The translations under genes and the position numbers were made by a program. The notes below the pieces were generated by a model. The model worked only from the letters and a program-made list of their open reading frames with translations, was not told the DNA's origin and did not search any database. This document shows positions 55,972-64,000 of a stretch of DNA of 64,000 nucleotides, piece by piece (the first letter of the stretch is position 1; each line of letters begins with the position of its first letter). This DNA is from an uncultured Eubacteriales bacterium. GTDB taxonomy: Bacteria; Bacillota; Clostridia; Oscillospirales; Acutalibacteraceae. The stretch covers positions 62,001-126,000 of the forward strand of contig CAKSOL010000004.1 of assembly GCA_934477125.1 (NCBI GenBank), in the 5' to 3' direction.

Positions 55972-56673
55972 TCAGCCGTTTTTCAGCTGTTTTTCGGCGC
56001 ACATCGGATACAGCCGCTCGATTTCACGGACGGCTGCCGAAAGCGCGTTATATTCATCGCGCCTTTGCGGAATATTTTCTATATCCCCGGCGCAGACCGA
56101 CAGCCGCTTATACTGCTTTTCGATATAAGCTCTGCCCGGCGCGGTTCCGGGGGTGATTTTCCCTATGTAGCGCTCCGCAGGGGAAAGCGCGCGCGGCTTT
56201 CCGCAGAACCTCGCGCATATAACCGAATAGGCTCTTTTTCCCTCTGCGGCAGCGGTTTCGCTCTCTGCCGAAAAGCCGTTTTCCGCGAGATAGTCCCGCA
56301 GCGCCTCGGCGGAGGTCATAGCCTGTAAAATAAGCAGAATGCCGCTGCTTTTAACCCAGCCGCAGCGGTCGATTATCCCGGCGATAACCTCTCCGCCCAT
56401 TCCGGCTATAATAACGGTATCGGCCTCGCCGGCGTTTATTCCGGAAAGACCGTCGCACAGGCGGAAATCGAGCGATACTCCGTATCGGGCGGCGTTTTTC
56501 CGCGCAGATTCAAGCGGAAGCGGGCGCAAATCGGCGGAAATCACCGAACGCGCCCTGCCGCTCTTTGCGAGATATACCGAAAGATAGCCGTGGTCGCAGC
56601 CGATATCGCAGACTGCGGCTCCCTGCGGCACAAGCGAGGCGATAAGGCTCAGCCTTTCACCGAGGGGAATCAC
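55972..56673 (-). CDS. trmK: tRNA (adenine22-N1)-methyltransferase TrmK-like, 233 aa
   Basis: Class I SAM methyltransferase modifying A22 in the D loop of tRNAs. N-terminal RLSLIASLVPQGAAVCDIGCDHGYLSVYLA is the SAM motif, followed by ISADLRPLPLESA and VIIAGMGGEVIAGII. The C-terminal coiled coil (about 170-225) is typical. GTG 56673 overlaps the stop of the DUF1858 gene (GTGA). Confidence 0.93.
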   Translation of the reverse strand: MIPLGERLSLIASLVPQGAAVCDIGCDHGYLSVYLAKSGRARSVISADLRPLPLESARKNAARYGVSLDFRLCDGLSGINAGEADTVIIAGMGGEVIAGIIDRCGWVKSSGILLILQAMTSAEALRDYLAENGFSAESETAAAEGKRAYSVICARFCGKPRALSPAERYIGKITPGTAPGRAYIEKQYKRLSVCAGDIENIPQRRDEYNALSAAVREIERLYPMCAEKQLKNG

Positions 56674-56870
56674 TTCTGCTCAAAATGGCGGTTGAGCTTG
56701 GCTATAAGCTCGTCGCAGTCGGTTCCGTGAACCTCGCACGCCTGCTCAATGCTCTCTCCGCGCGACGCAGGGCAGCCGAGACAGTGCATTCCTATCTCGA
56801 AAAAATACTCCGCGGCGCTCTGATCCATATCGAGAACCTCGCCTATAAGCATATCCTTTGTTATTTTCAT
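56670..56870 (-). CDS. DUF1858 domain protein, 66 aa
   Basis: Small helical protein with the pattern ITKDMLIGEVLDMDQSAAEYFFEIGMHCLGCP; C30 and C33 are the conserved pair, and a third cysteine (C45) follows. The domain is found alone or fused to hybrid-cluster and DUF438 proteins; role unknown, perhaps metal or iron-sulfur binding. Translationally coupled to trmK. Confidence 0.92.
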   Translation of the reverse strand: MKITKDMLIGEVLDMDQSAAEYFFEIGMHCLGCPASRGESIEQACEVHGTDCDELIAKLNRHFEQK

Positions 56871-56941
56871 TCTAAAACATTCCTTTCTTTTTCCGGCGGC
56901 AGAGCCGAACCTGTCGGCTCCGCGCCGCGCGGATAAAAAAT

Positions 56942-57910
56942 TTAAAACAATTTTGTTTCCTTTGTAAGGTCGCTGCGCGTATGATGGAAAAGCTTGCGGT
57001 TATCAAGCGCCCAAAGCCGCTGCGAAAAGTCGTTTTCAGCCGTCGCGCCGACCGCCTCGCGCATTTCGTAAACCCGCGCGTCCATAAGGTCCAGCTCGCT
57101 GAGGATTTCAGCCTCGATAAACATCGGTCTGACCGCCGCGCCGAACTCCGGCTCGCCGTGGTGAGACAAAATCATATGCTCAACCAGCATTGCCGTTTCC
57201 GGGTTTATTCCGAGCCTTTCGGCGTATTTCGCAACCGTTACGGTTCCCATGGCGATATGGCCGAGAAGATTTCCGGCAACGGTATAGCCCTCAGGCGTTC
57301 CGAGAGGAGTTACGACAAATTCCTCGATTTTGGCGATATCGTGAAGTATAGCGCCGGCAAGCAGCAGGTCGCGGTCAACAAACGTATATATACCGCAGAC
57401 TCCCTGCGCTAAGCGGACAATCGACAGCGTGTGCATTAAAAGTCCGCCGCGGATGGCATGGTGAAGCTTGAACGCTGCCGGCCAATAAAGCAGCGCGAGC
57501 CGCCTGTCCTTTAAAATCTCGGTTACGAGCAGTCTTAAATTATCATCTGCAAAGCCGCCGGCAATATTCATCAGCTCATCGAACATCTGCTGACCGGAAT
57601 ACTCCGCGCTCTGAACCAGCTCCTCGGCTTTAACGTTATCCGCATCGGTTACCGGGCGGATGCGCTCGATATTGAACTGGTCGGAGCCGTTGAACTCGCG
57701 GATAACTCCGCGAACCTTAACCGCCTCGCCTGCCGAATACTCGCCGTGCTCCGACGGGATATAGCGCCAGAGCTTTGCGTTTATGCTCCCTGTCCGGTCG
57801 CCGAGGGTCATATCGAGATAGTCGCCGTTTTTTCCGCTTTTGCGCTCGACGGCGGTTACAAGGCAGAAGCCCTCGACGCGGCCGCTGTTTTCAATAGGAG
57901 TGAAATTCAT
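56942..57910 (-). CDS. yhaM: 3'-5' exoribonuclease YhaM-like, 322 aa
   Basis: N-terminal OB-fold nucleic-acid-binding domain (about 10-90, RTGSINAKLWRY, EAVKVRGVIREFNGSDQFNIERIRPV) and C-terminal HD domain (about 150-290, HHAIRGGLLMHTLSIVRLAQ, LLLAGAILHDIAKIEEFV, LGHIAMG, MILSHHGEPEFG). Known members trim RNA 3' ends. Start ATG 57910. Seven bases behind purA. Confidence 0.92.
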   Translation of the reverse strand: MNFTPIENSGRVEGFCLVTAVERKSGKNGDYLDMTLGDRTGSINAKLWRYIPSEHGEYSAGEAVKVRGVIREFNGSDQFNIERIRPVTDADNVKAEELVQSAEYSGQQMFDELMNIAGGFADDNLRLLVTEILKDRRLALLYWPAAFKLHHAIRGGLLMHTLSIVRLAQGVCGIYTFVDRDLLLAGAILHDIAKIEEFVVTPLGTPEGYTVAGNLLGHIAMGTVTVAKYAERLGINPETAMLVEHMILSHHGEPEFGAAVRPMFIEAEILSELDLMDARVYEMREAVGATAENDFSQRLWALDNRKLFHHTRSDLTKETKLF

Positions 57911-57917
57911 AAAACAG

Positions 57918-59195
57918 TTATTCCTTTATTATAATATTTTCTCTTGCCGGACCGTTGCTTACCATTTTTATCTCAAAGCCTATCTGCTTTTCGATAAATT
58001 CGATATAGCGGCGGCAGTTTTCGGGAAGCTCGGAATACTTCGTTATTCCGGAAATATCGCATTTCCAGCCCGGCAGAGTTTCGTAAACCGGCTTTGCGCG
58101 CTCAAGCAGACCGGTTACCGGGAAATCGGTTGTTACCTTACCGTCGATTTCATAGCCGGTGCAGACCTTTAATTCGTCGAGATAGCCGAGAGCGTCAACA
58201 ACGGTCAGGACCGCGTGAGTCGTGCCCTGAACCTCGCAGCCGTAGCGCGTGGCAACACAGTCGAACCAGCCCATTCTGCGCGGTCTGCCGGTTGTAGCGC
58301 CGTATTCGCCGCCGTCGCCGCCGTGGTCGCGCATCGCCTTTGCCTCGTCGCCGAATATCTCGCTGACGAACGCTCCCGCGCCGACAGCCGAGGAATAAGC
58401 CTTTATAACCGTATAGATTTCCTTTATCGCATAGGGCGGAACCCCTGCGCCGACAGCGCCGTAGCCGGCTATCGTATTTGAGGAGGTAACCATCGGGTAA
58501 ATACCGTGGTCAGTATCCTTGAGCGAGCCGAGCTGACCCTCCAAAAGAATGGTCTTGCCCTGCTTTTCGGCGTTATAAACCAGCTTGCGGACGTCGCCCA
58601 CAAACGGCTCAAGACCCTTTTTCCAGGTCATCATTTTATCGAAAATTTCATCGACCGAAAGCGGCTCCTTATGGTAAAGGTCGCGGATAAGTATGTTCTT
58701 GACCTCTAAAATTCTTTCGAGCTTTGCCCTCAGCGCCGTTTCATCGAACAGCTCGCAGACCTGAAAGCCGGTTTTCGCATATTTATCCGAATAAAACGGA
58801 GCAATTCCCGATTTTGTTGAGCCGAAACTCGCCTTTCCGAGCCGCTCCTCCTCGTAAACGTCAAACAAAACGTGGTAAGGCATAACCATCTGGCAGCGCT
58901 CCGAAACCATAAGCTTAGGCGCGGGAACTCCCTGTTCGACAACGCTGTTATACTCCTTCAGCAGCTTATCAACGTCCAGCGCGACGCCGTTTCCGATGCA
59001 GTTTATAACGCCGGGGTTAAAAACGCCTGACGGCAGGGTATGCAGAGCGAATTTACCGTATTCGTTCTTTATAGTATGCCCGGCATTGGCGCCCCCCTGA
59101 AAACGAACGACTATATCGGCGTTTCCGGCAAGCATATCGGTTATTTTACCCTTGCCCTCGTCGCCCCAGTTTGCGCCTACAACAGCCTTAACCAT
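57918..59195 (-). CDS. purA: Adenylosuccinate synthetase, 425 aa
   Basis: Joins IMP and aspartate with GTP on the way to AMP. P-loop GANWGDEGKGK at the N-terminus, GGANAGHTI with catalytic His, STKSGIAPFYSDK, LLEGQLGSLKDTDHGIYPMVTSSNT, GEYGATTGRPRRMGWFD and VKAYSSAVGAG. The loop ILLEGQLGSL deviates a little from the usual EGAQG, with Q-L replacing A-Q. Own promoter at 59249-59277; GGGGGAG is the ribosome site. No other purine gene is near. Confidence 0.96.
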   Translation of the reverse strand: MVKAVVGANWGDEGKGKITDMLAGNADIVVRFQGGANAGHTIKNEYGKFALHTLPSGVFNPGVINCIGNGVALDVDKLLKEYNSVVEQGVPAPKLMVSERCQMVMPYHVLFDVYEEERLGKASFGSTKSGIAPFYSDKYAKTGFQVCELFDETALRAKLERILEVKNILIRDLYHKEPLSVDEIFDKMMTWKKGLEPFVGDVRKLVYNAEKQGKTILLEGQLGSLKDTDHGIYPMVTSSNTIAGYGAVGAGVPPYAIKEIYTVIKAYSSAVGAGAFVSEIFGDEAKAMRDHGGDGGEYGATTGRPRRMGWFDCVATRYGCEVQGTTHAVLTVVDALGYLDELKVCTGYEIDGKVTTDFPVTGLLERAKPVYETLPGWKCDISGITKYSELPENCRRYIEFIEKQIGFEIKMVSNGPARENIIIKE

Positions 59196-59248
59196 AACAG
59201 AAACTCCCCCAAATTCAATTATCCTGCGCGAATTTTCGCACAGAGACT

Positions 59249-59277
59249 ATTATACTATGCCGCGCCTGTAAATTCAA
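59249..59277 (-). promoter_or_regulatory. purA promoter
   Basis: Minus strand TTGAAT (complement of 59272-59277), 17-bp spacer, TATAAT (complement of 59249-59254). Confidence 0.78.
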
Positions 59278-59305
59278 GCACTAACGGGTACATTTAATAA
59301 AAAGT

Positions 59306-59809
59306 TCATCTGAAAATACGATATCTCTTTACCGCATAAAACAGAGGATCGCCGAGCAGGAAGCAGGCGGCAAGCTCTCCGAGACCGACGGTTGCCGCCG
59401 AGGAAACAAAGCCCCAGACCGCCGCGCCCTCCGGCAGAAAGAAAATATCTATCTCAAGACCTATAATAACCGCGTTCAGCACCACCGGCGACAGAAACGA
59501 CAGCACCGGCAGACCCTTAACGCAGATTTTCCGCAGCAGGTAGGTTAAAACCGCCGCCGCGAGGGTTGCGCCCGTTCCGAAAATCATATCGACCGCGCCG
59601 ATAGGCGAAATTATATTTGAAATAAAGCAGCCGAGAACCAAACCCGGAATTGCCGCGGGAGTGAAAACCGGGAGGACGGTCAGCGCCTCGGAAATCCGCA
59701 GCTGAACGGGACCGAAAGCGAGGTTAAGCAGATTGCTTATCATCGTAAGTCCGATATAAGCGGCGGCTATCAGCGCGCCCTCAACGATGAATTTTATTTT
59801 CCTGTTCAT
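59306..59809 (-). CDS. queT: Queuosine-precursor ECF S component QueT, 167 aa
   Basis: Membrane S component for a queuosine precursor (preQ0/preQ1). The family signature FGPVQLRISEALTVLPVFTPAAIPGLVLGCFISNI is present and is followed by DMIFGTGATLAAAVLTYLLR. About five to six helices. The ATG overlaps the rnhA stop (ATGA). Usually preceded by a preQ1 riboswitch; here it is third in the lexA-rnhA operon and has none. With queG at 23596 it implies salvage of a precursor for tRNA queuosine. Confidence 0.9.
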   Translation of the reverse strand: MNRKIKFIVEGALIAAAYIGLTMISNLLNLAFGPVQLRISEALTVLPVFTPAAIPGLVLGCFISNIISPIGAVDMIFGTGATLAAAVLTYLLRKICVKGLPVLSFLSPVVLNAVIIGLEIDIFFLPEGAAVWGFVSSAATVGLGELAACFLLGDPLFYAVKRYRIFR

Positions 59810-60255
59810 TCCTTATTCTCCTGCAATGCCTTGTAATAAGCGACGGCAAGCGCGTCGCACCGCTCGTTCTCCGGGTGGCCGTTATGCCCCCTGACCCATT
59901 CTATCTCAACCGTATGACGTTCGGTAAGCAGCAGCAGTTTTTCCCATAGGTCGGCATTGAGCGCAGGCTTTTTATCCGCCTTGCGCCAGCCGTTTTCCCT
60001 CCAGGACGCCGCCCAGCCCTTGCCGATACCGTCCGCCACGTAGCGCGAATCGGTTACAAGTCTTACCCGGCATGGCTCTTTAAGCGCGGAAAGACCCATT
60101 ATGACCGCAGTAAGCTCCATTCGGTTATTCGTTGTATTTTCTTCTCCGCCGGAAAGCTCCTTTTCTATGCCGTTATAGCGCAGAATCGCTCCCCAGCCGC
60201 CCGGACCCGGATTTCCGGAGCAGGCGCCGTCGGTAAAAAGCTCGATTTCCTTCAT
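59806..60255 (-). CDS. rnhA: Ribonuclease HI, 149 aa
   Basis: Cuts the RNA strand of RNA-DNA hybrids. Catalytic acids lie in ELFTDGACSGNPGPGG (Asp), NRMELTAVI (Glu), VTDSRYVADGI (Asp) and ERCDALA (Asp); the VRGHNGHPEN loop and the basic WRENGWRKADKKP handle are also seen. Eight bases behind lexA, four-base overlap with queT. Confidence 0.96.
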   Translation of the reverse strand: MKEIELFTDGACSGNPGPGGWGAILRYNGIEKELSGGEENTTNNRMELTAVIMGLSALKEPCRVRLVTDSRYVADGIGKGWAASWRENGWRKADKKPALNADLWEKLLLLTERHTVEIEWVRGHNGHPENERCDALAVAYYKALQENKE

Positions 60256-60263
60256 ATCCTGCC

Positions 60264-60857
60264 TCAGTATTTGCGCCAGCTGCCGACAACGCGCCCCAAA
60301 ACCTTGGGTTCCTTGGGGATTATCGGTTCAAAATCGGGATTTTCGGGCATAAAGACAACTCTGCCGCTCTTTTCGATAACGAGCCGCTTAACGGTCGCCT
60401 CCTCGCCGTCCATTCCGATTATTATATCGCCGCTGCGGCAGGGGGAATTTTTATCGGCTATGATTATGTCGCCGTCGAGTATTCCGGCGTCGCGCATACT
60501 GAGTCCCTGAACGCGCAGGGCGAAAAGCCCGGACGCATCCTTAGCCGGATAGGGAATATAATCGACTATTTCCTCAACCGCCAGTATCGGCTGACCTGCC
60601 GTTACCCTGCCTATCAGCGGAACCATAGACGCATCGTATTCCGAATCGAGCCTTATAGCCCTCGAATAGCGCGAATCTCGCGAGATATAGCCTGCCTCCT
60701 CAAGGGCGTTTAAAATTCCGTGAACCGTTGAGGTTGAGCGGATACCGGTAGCGGCGCAGATTTCCCTTACCGTAGGCGGTATTCCGCCGGATTGCAGCTG
60801 ACCGGCAAGGTATTCATAAACCGCGCGCTGTTTTTCGGATAACGGACGTTTTTCCAA
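60264..60857 (-). CDS. lexA: SOS repressor LexA, 197 aa
   Basis: N-terminal winged helix (PPTVREICAATGIRSTSTVHGILNALEEAGYI), Ala-Gly cleavage site A87-G88 in VTAGQPI, catalytic dyad S120 (QGLSMRDAG) and K157 (EATVKRL). RecA-stimulated self-cleavage frees SOS promoters. The TTG at 60857 is chosen: GGAG lies eight bases upstream, whereas ATG 60863 and GTG 60866 are only 2 and 0 bases from it; annotation pipelines will probably choose one of those. A LexA box overlaps its own promoter. Confidence 0.95.
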   Translation of the reverse strand: MEKRPLSEKQRAVYEYLAGQLQSGGIPPTVREICAATGIRSTSTVHGILNALEEAGYISRDSRYSRAIRLDSEYDASMVPLIGRVTAGQPILAVEEIVDYIPYPAKDASGLFALRVQGLSMRDAGILDGDIIIADKNSPCRSGDIIIGMDGEEATVKRLVIEKSGRVVFMPENPDFEPIIPKEPKVLGRVVGSWRKY

Positions 60858-60876
60858 AATCATCACTCCGCAAAAA

Positions 60877-60888
60877 GAACATTTGTTT
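60877..60888 (-). promoter_or_regulatory. LexA (SOS) box
   Basis: GAAC-ATTT-GTTT on the + strand matches the Gram-positive LexA pattern GAAC-N4-GTTC at 7 of 8 positions. It lies just downstream of the lexA -10, fitting autorepression. Confidence 0.75.
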
Positions 60889-60890
60889 TT

Positions 60891-60919
60891 ATTATAGCAC
60901 CGATACCGGCGTTTTTCAA
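60891..60919 (-). promoter_or_regulatory. lexA-rnhA-queT promoter
   Basis: Minus strand TTGAAA (complement of 60914-60919), 17-bp spacer, TATAAT (complement of 60891-60896). Confidence 0.85.
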
Positions 60920-60938
60920 TAATTTTTAACCGGATTTT

Positions 60939-62504
60939 TTAAAAAGAGCGGATAACCGCCTCGGCGGCGCGTATTCCGTCAACGGCGGCGGAGGTTATTC
61001 CGCCTGCATAGCCTGCGCCCTCGCCGCAGGGGAAAAGTCCCGCTGCGTTTACGCTCTGCCCGGTCTCATTCCTCGTTATTCTGACAGGCGAGGAGGAGCG
61101 GGTTTCGGGAGCCGTTAAAACGGCTCCGGCGTTTGCAAAGCCCGGCAGCTTTTTATCAAGCTCGGGCAGTCCGGCTTTAAGCGATTCGATTATAAAATCG
61201 GGGAAAATCTCCGAAAAATCCGCCGGGGCGGCTTTCGGTCTTACCGTCGGCTCGACAGCCGCGCAGAACGCAAGCCCTTTACCCAGAAATTCGCCGACCG
61301 TCGTTACCGGAACGGCGCCGTCTGCCGCGCGGAACGCCGCAGCCTCGATTTTTCGCTGAAGCTCGCAGCCTGCGAGAACGCCGTCCCCCGGGAAATCGCC
61401 CGGCTCAACTCCGACAAGCACCGCGCTGTTGGCGTTTTTACCGTCCCTGCGGCTGCCGCTCATTCCGTTTACGGCTATATGCCCGCTTTCGCTTGAAGCG
61501 TTGATAACACTCCCTCCGGGACACATACAAAAGGTATATACCCCTCTGCCGTTTTTAAGGTGAACCGCCAATTTATAATCCGCCGCGCCGAGAGCCGGAT
61601 GACCTGCCGCTCTGCCGTAGAGCGCGCGGTTTATATCGCTTTGCGGATGCTCTATTCTGACGCCGACGGAAAACGGCTTGCGCTCCAAGGCTATGCCTAA
61701 TCGGCGCAGCAGCTCAAAGGTATCCCTTGCGGAATGGCCGCAGGCGAGAATAAGGCGGTTACATTCAATTCTTTCTCCGCCTGCCTCAATACCGCAGACC
61801 GCGCCGTTTTCCGTTATGATATTTTCAAGTCTTGTTTCAAAGCGCACCTCGCCGCCGAGGGAGATTATTTCCTCGCGCAGACGCTTTACGACCCCCGGCA
61901 GAATATCGGTTCCGATATGCGGCTTTGCGTTTATCAGGATATCCTCGGGCGCGCCGAACCGGACAAAATCCTCCAGCACCGCGCGGCAGCGGACGTCCTT
62001 TATACCGGTATTGAGCTTGCCGTCCGAAAAGGTTCCGGCTCCGCCCTCGCCGAACTGAACGTTGGACTCCTCATTCAGCTCTCCGCCGCTCCAGAAGCGT
62101 TCAACGTCCTTTGCTCTTTCCTCAACCGCTTTTCCTCTTTCAATTATAACCGGGTGCAGTCCGGCGCGGCTGAGGGTAAGACCTGCGAACATTCCTGCCG
62201 GACCGAAGCCGACAACAACCGGGCGAAGCTGCGGCAGAACATCGGCAACGGGCGGAGCATAGGTTTTTTTAACATATCTCTGCGCCTTTTTCGAGCGCGA
62301 TATAAGACGGTTTTCCCCGGCGGCGTCAACCAGCAGAGAACAGCAGAAATGCACCCTGTCGCGCCGTCTTGCGTCGACCGACCGCCGGTAAAGGCTCGCC
62401 GAGCGGATATACTGCAAATCGGTTTTAAGCTCCCTTGCCGCGGCCTCGCGCAGTCTTGAAAAATCGGTTCCGAGAGGGAGGTCTATATTGCTTAAAAGTA
62501 TCAT
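60939..62504 (-). CDS. FAD-dependent dehydrogenase of the COG2509 type, 521 aa
   Basis: N-terminal ferredoxin-like region (about 1-85, with SASLYRRSVDARRRDRVHF), then a Rossmann FAD-binding core PVVVGFGPAGMFAGLTLSRAG, an acidic-end strand VIIERGKAVEERAKDVERFW, and the family's FGEGGAGTFSDGKLNTG. The end has LFPCGEGAGYAGGITSAAVDGI. It is widely conserved in Bacillota; the reaction is unknown. Overlaps the end of the following (upstream on this strand) BaiN-like gene by four bases, so two flavoproteins are co-expressed. Confidence 0.93.
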   Translation of the reverse strand: MILLSNIDLPLGTDFSRLREAAARELKTDLQYIRSASLYRRSVDARRRDRVHFCCSLLVDAAGENRLISRSKKAQRYVKKTYAPPVADVLPQLRPVVVGFGPAGMFAGLTLSRAGLHPVIIERGKAVEERAKDVERFWSGGELNEESNVQFGEGGAGTFSDGKLNTGIKDVRCRAVLEDFVRFGAPEDILINAKPHIGTDILPGVVKRLREEIISLGGEVRFETRLENIITENGAVCGIEAGGERIECNRLILACGHSARDTFELLRRLGIALERKPFSVGVRIEHPQSDINRALYGRAAGHPALGAADYKLAVHLKNGRGVYTFCMCPGGSVINASSESGHIAVNGMSGSRRDGKNANSAVLVGVEPGDFPGDGVLAGCELQRKIEAAAFRAADGAVPVTTVGEFLGKGLAFCAAVEPTVRPKAAPADFSEIFPDFIIESLKAGLPELDKKLPGFANAGAVLTAPETRSSSPVRITRNETGQSVNAAGLFPCGEGAGYAGGITSAAVDGIRAAEAVIRSF

Positions 62505-63745
62505 TTTTCAGTTTCCTTTTGAGTTATTGCGTCCGCCGCAGCCATTGCGCTGCTCCAAGCCCATTGCAGGTTAAAGCCGCCGCAGTCGCCGTCTATATCG
62601 AGAATTTCCCCGGCGGCGTAAAGTCCCCTGTCGCGCAAGGATTCCATCGTTTCAGCCGAAAATGCCGAGGTGTCGAGTCCTCCGGAGGTGACCTGGGAAT
62701 TTATAAAGCCGGTTGTTCCCGAAACCGGGAATTTCCAGCTATGTATCATTCGGGACAATGCCTTTATATCGCCGTTTTGAACCCTGCCGGAAATTTTGCA
62801 GAGCTTTAAAAGGGTCTGTCCGACGCGTTTATTGAGCAGACCGGTAAAAAATTCCTCCGCCGGGCGTTCCCCGATATCCGAAACGCGAAGACTGAGCAGG
62901 CGGACGGTTTCCGCGCCGTCATACTGCGGCATAAGGTCAAGGGAAATTTCAAGTCCCCTTTCGTTTCTTCCGGCGGCGCGGGAAAGCTGAAGTATCGGCG
63001 GACCCGAAAGCCCGTAATCGCAGAAAAGCACCTCGCCGCTCTCTCGCCTTACCGCCCTTCCGTCCTTCAACAGCGCTGCCGCCGCGTTTACCTTTATTCC
63101 TTTTAGCGGTCTGACGGCGGCAGGGTCGGTTTTAAGCTGAACTATCGCCGGGGCAGGAGCTACGGTCGGGTAGCCCTTTTTTCCGAACATTCCGAACAGC
63201 GCGCCGGTGCTTCCGAGCTTATCTCCTCCGGAATACATTCCTCCGGCGGCTATCAGATAGCGGCAGGTAAGCGCGCCGTCCGCGGTTTTAACCGAATACC
63301 CGCCGTTTTCCCTTTTGAAATCGGAAACGGCGCAGTCGCACCGCACGTCAGCCCCGCATTCGGCGGCGGCGAAACGCAGCGCGTCAACAACCGAGGAGGC
63401 TTGCAGCGAATAAGGGTAGCCGCGCCCGGTTTCATCATAGGTTATAACAACGCCGACCGAGGAAAAAAATTCCTCCGTCCGCGCGCCGCCGTATTTTTCA
63501 AGGGCAGGCAGGCAGAAGCCGGGGTGCGCGCCGTGGTACCGCTCGGGGCGGATTTCGCGGTTCGTTATATTGCATCTGCCGTTGCCGGTAACAATCAGCT
63601 TTTTCCCCACCCTCGGCAGCTGTTCGAGCAGAACGACCTTTAAGTGCGGAAGATTTTTCTTAAGTCTTACCGCCGCGCAGAGTCCTGCCGCTCCGCCGCC
63701 GATTATTATAACGTCGCAGTCTGGTTTAATGCCGTTCATTTTCAT
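62501..63745 (-). CDS. HI0933/BaiN-type flavoprotein oxidoreductase, 414 aa
   Basis: FAD-binding motif DVIIIGGGAAGLCAAVRL at the N-terminus, then VGKKLIVTGNGRCNITN, typical of the HI0933 family, a GGMYSGGDKLGSTGALFGMFGKKGY middle and the end ILDIDGDCGGFNLQWAWSSAMAAADAI. One relative (BaiN) acts in bile-acid dehydroxylation, but most members have no assigned reaction. The start is uncertain: ATG 63745, ATG 63739 or the more distant TTG 63775 are possible, none with a strong ribosome site; all overlap the phosphatase gene. Confidence 0.92.
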   Translation of the reverse strand: MKMNGIKPDCDVIIIGGGAAGLCAAVRLKKNLPHLKVVLLEQLPRVGKKLIVTGNGRCNITNREIRPERYHGAHPGFCLPALEKYGGARTEEFFSSVGVVITYDETGRGYPYSLQASSVVDALRFAAAECGADVRCDCAVSDFKRENGGYSVKTADGALTCRYLIAAGGMYSGGDKLGSTGALFGMFGKKGYPTVAPAPAIVQLKTDPAAVRPLKGIKVNAAAALLKDGRAVRRESGEVLFCDYGLSGPPILQLSRAAGRNERGLEISLDLMPQYDGAETVRLLSLRVSDIGERPAEEFFTGLLNKRVGQTLLKLCKISGRVQNGDIKALSRMIHSWKFPVSGTTGFINSQVTSGGLDTSAFSAETMESLRDRGLYAAGEILDIDGDCGGFNLQWAWSSAMAAADAITQKETEK

Positions 63746-64000
63746 CGGAAAAGGTCTCGCAGAATCTTGCCGCAAAGGAGGCAGGCTCGCCGGCGGCGTT
63801 CAGATGGGAAAGGTCGCCGAAGCCGTTGCAGCGGAAATAGGCAACGCCCTTTTCCCTTTCCTCGGTTATCATAGTCGTAACCGAGGAGGGCAGCGCAACA
63901 AAGCCCTGCCACAAAACCAGCGGCGAAACGCCGAGCAGGTGAGACAGAAGAACGCACTCAACGCCGAAATGGCAGAACAGCGCAACCGTTTCGCGGTTCT
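63726..64000 (-). CDS. Histidine phosphatase family protein, C-terminal part
   Basis: Runs off the right edge; only about the last 90 residues are seen. They contain NRETVALFCHFGVECVLL, with the second catalytic histidine of the phosphoglycerate-mutase-like phosphatases, LPSSVTTMITEEREKGVAYF and a terminal FCETFSDENERH. Possible roles include a broad phosphatase or cobalamin/sugar-phosphate phosphatase. The stop overlaps the start of the BaiN-like gene. The N-terminal RHG motif lies outside the window. Confidence 0.85.
   Translation of the reverse strand, partial: NRETVALFCHFGVECVLLSHLLGVSPLVLWQGFVALPSSVTTMITEEREKGVAYFRCNGFGDLSHLNAAGEPASFAARFCETFSDENERH

Noticed and set aside
59306..59809. 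preQ1 riboswitch before queT
   Set aside because: The ATG overlaps the rnhA stop and no leader exists between them.
1..64000. Prophage, insertion sequence, toxin-antitoxin or defence island
   Set aside because: No integrase, transposase, capsid, restriction, toxin-antitoxin or other defence-type gene was recognised; gene order and families are housekeeping throughout.

Overview
The window is a low-repeat, gene-dense stretch of a bacterial chromosome of moderate G+C content (estimated by eye at about one half). Family content points to an anaerobic, spore-forming member of the Bacillota, class Clostridia, probably near Oscillospiraceae/Acutalibacteraceae. The indicators are spoIIR, a dgt-dnaG-rpoD operon, the YmdB/RNase Y pair, RqcH, IreB, FakA, Gls24, a Gram-positive-type LexA box, a T-box leader and frequent TTG/GTG starts. 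The genus is inference; no rRNA gene is present to fix it. I saw no rRNA, tRNA, CRISPR array, insertion sequence or prophage.

Layout. 1-4000: start of rsmA, then a Band-7/CPBP/membrane-protein operon. 4130-6860: a lysine riboswitch with terminator controlling an amino-acid ABC transporter whose binding protein looks circularly permuted. 6895-9101: birA-bioY-ECF S component behind a BirA operator. 9125-13680: glycolytic operon pgk-(TIM-barrel protein)-tpiA-gpmI with a long leader. 14049-18110: trmL, a membrane protein, glycosyltransferase + PAP2, nth. 18101-22290: a PTS EIIC-like protein and the lipid/amino-sugar operon UgtP-like-plsY-nagA. 22583-27154: rpsT, tadA-queG, an AraC/alpha-galactosidase pair, ireB. 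27228-30950: pheST under a Phe T-box.

31060-43430 (+ strand): rny, an epimerase-like protein, ymdB with a lipoprotein, gls24-fakA-recG, a stand-alone E2-like acyltransferase with altered catalytic motif, and fba. 43570-64000 (- strand): a secreted GH25 lysozyme; dgt-dnaG-rpoD with two small genes; yigZ, rpmE; vanZ-like-ispE-spoIIR; a TIM-barrel protein, rqcH, trmK; yhaM-like and purA; lexA-rnhA-queT with its SOS box; two flavoprotein oxidoreductases; the end of a histidine phosphatase.

Most of the window is housekeeping. The least explained signals are non-coding. Two approximately 170-bp elements (19186-19355 and 34508-34675) share three short anchor sequences and carry 3+3 consecutive small hairpins whose stems are unrelated in sequence. 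There is also a 56-bp palindromic repeat in two copies, and heptad TTAGACG repeats that supply stop codons in all three frames. Protein-level oddities are the permuted lysine-type binding protein and the E2-like protein in which DHRxxDG reads DERVCSG.
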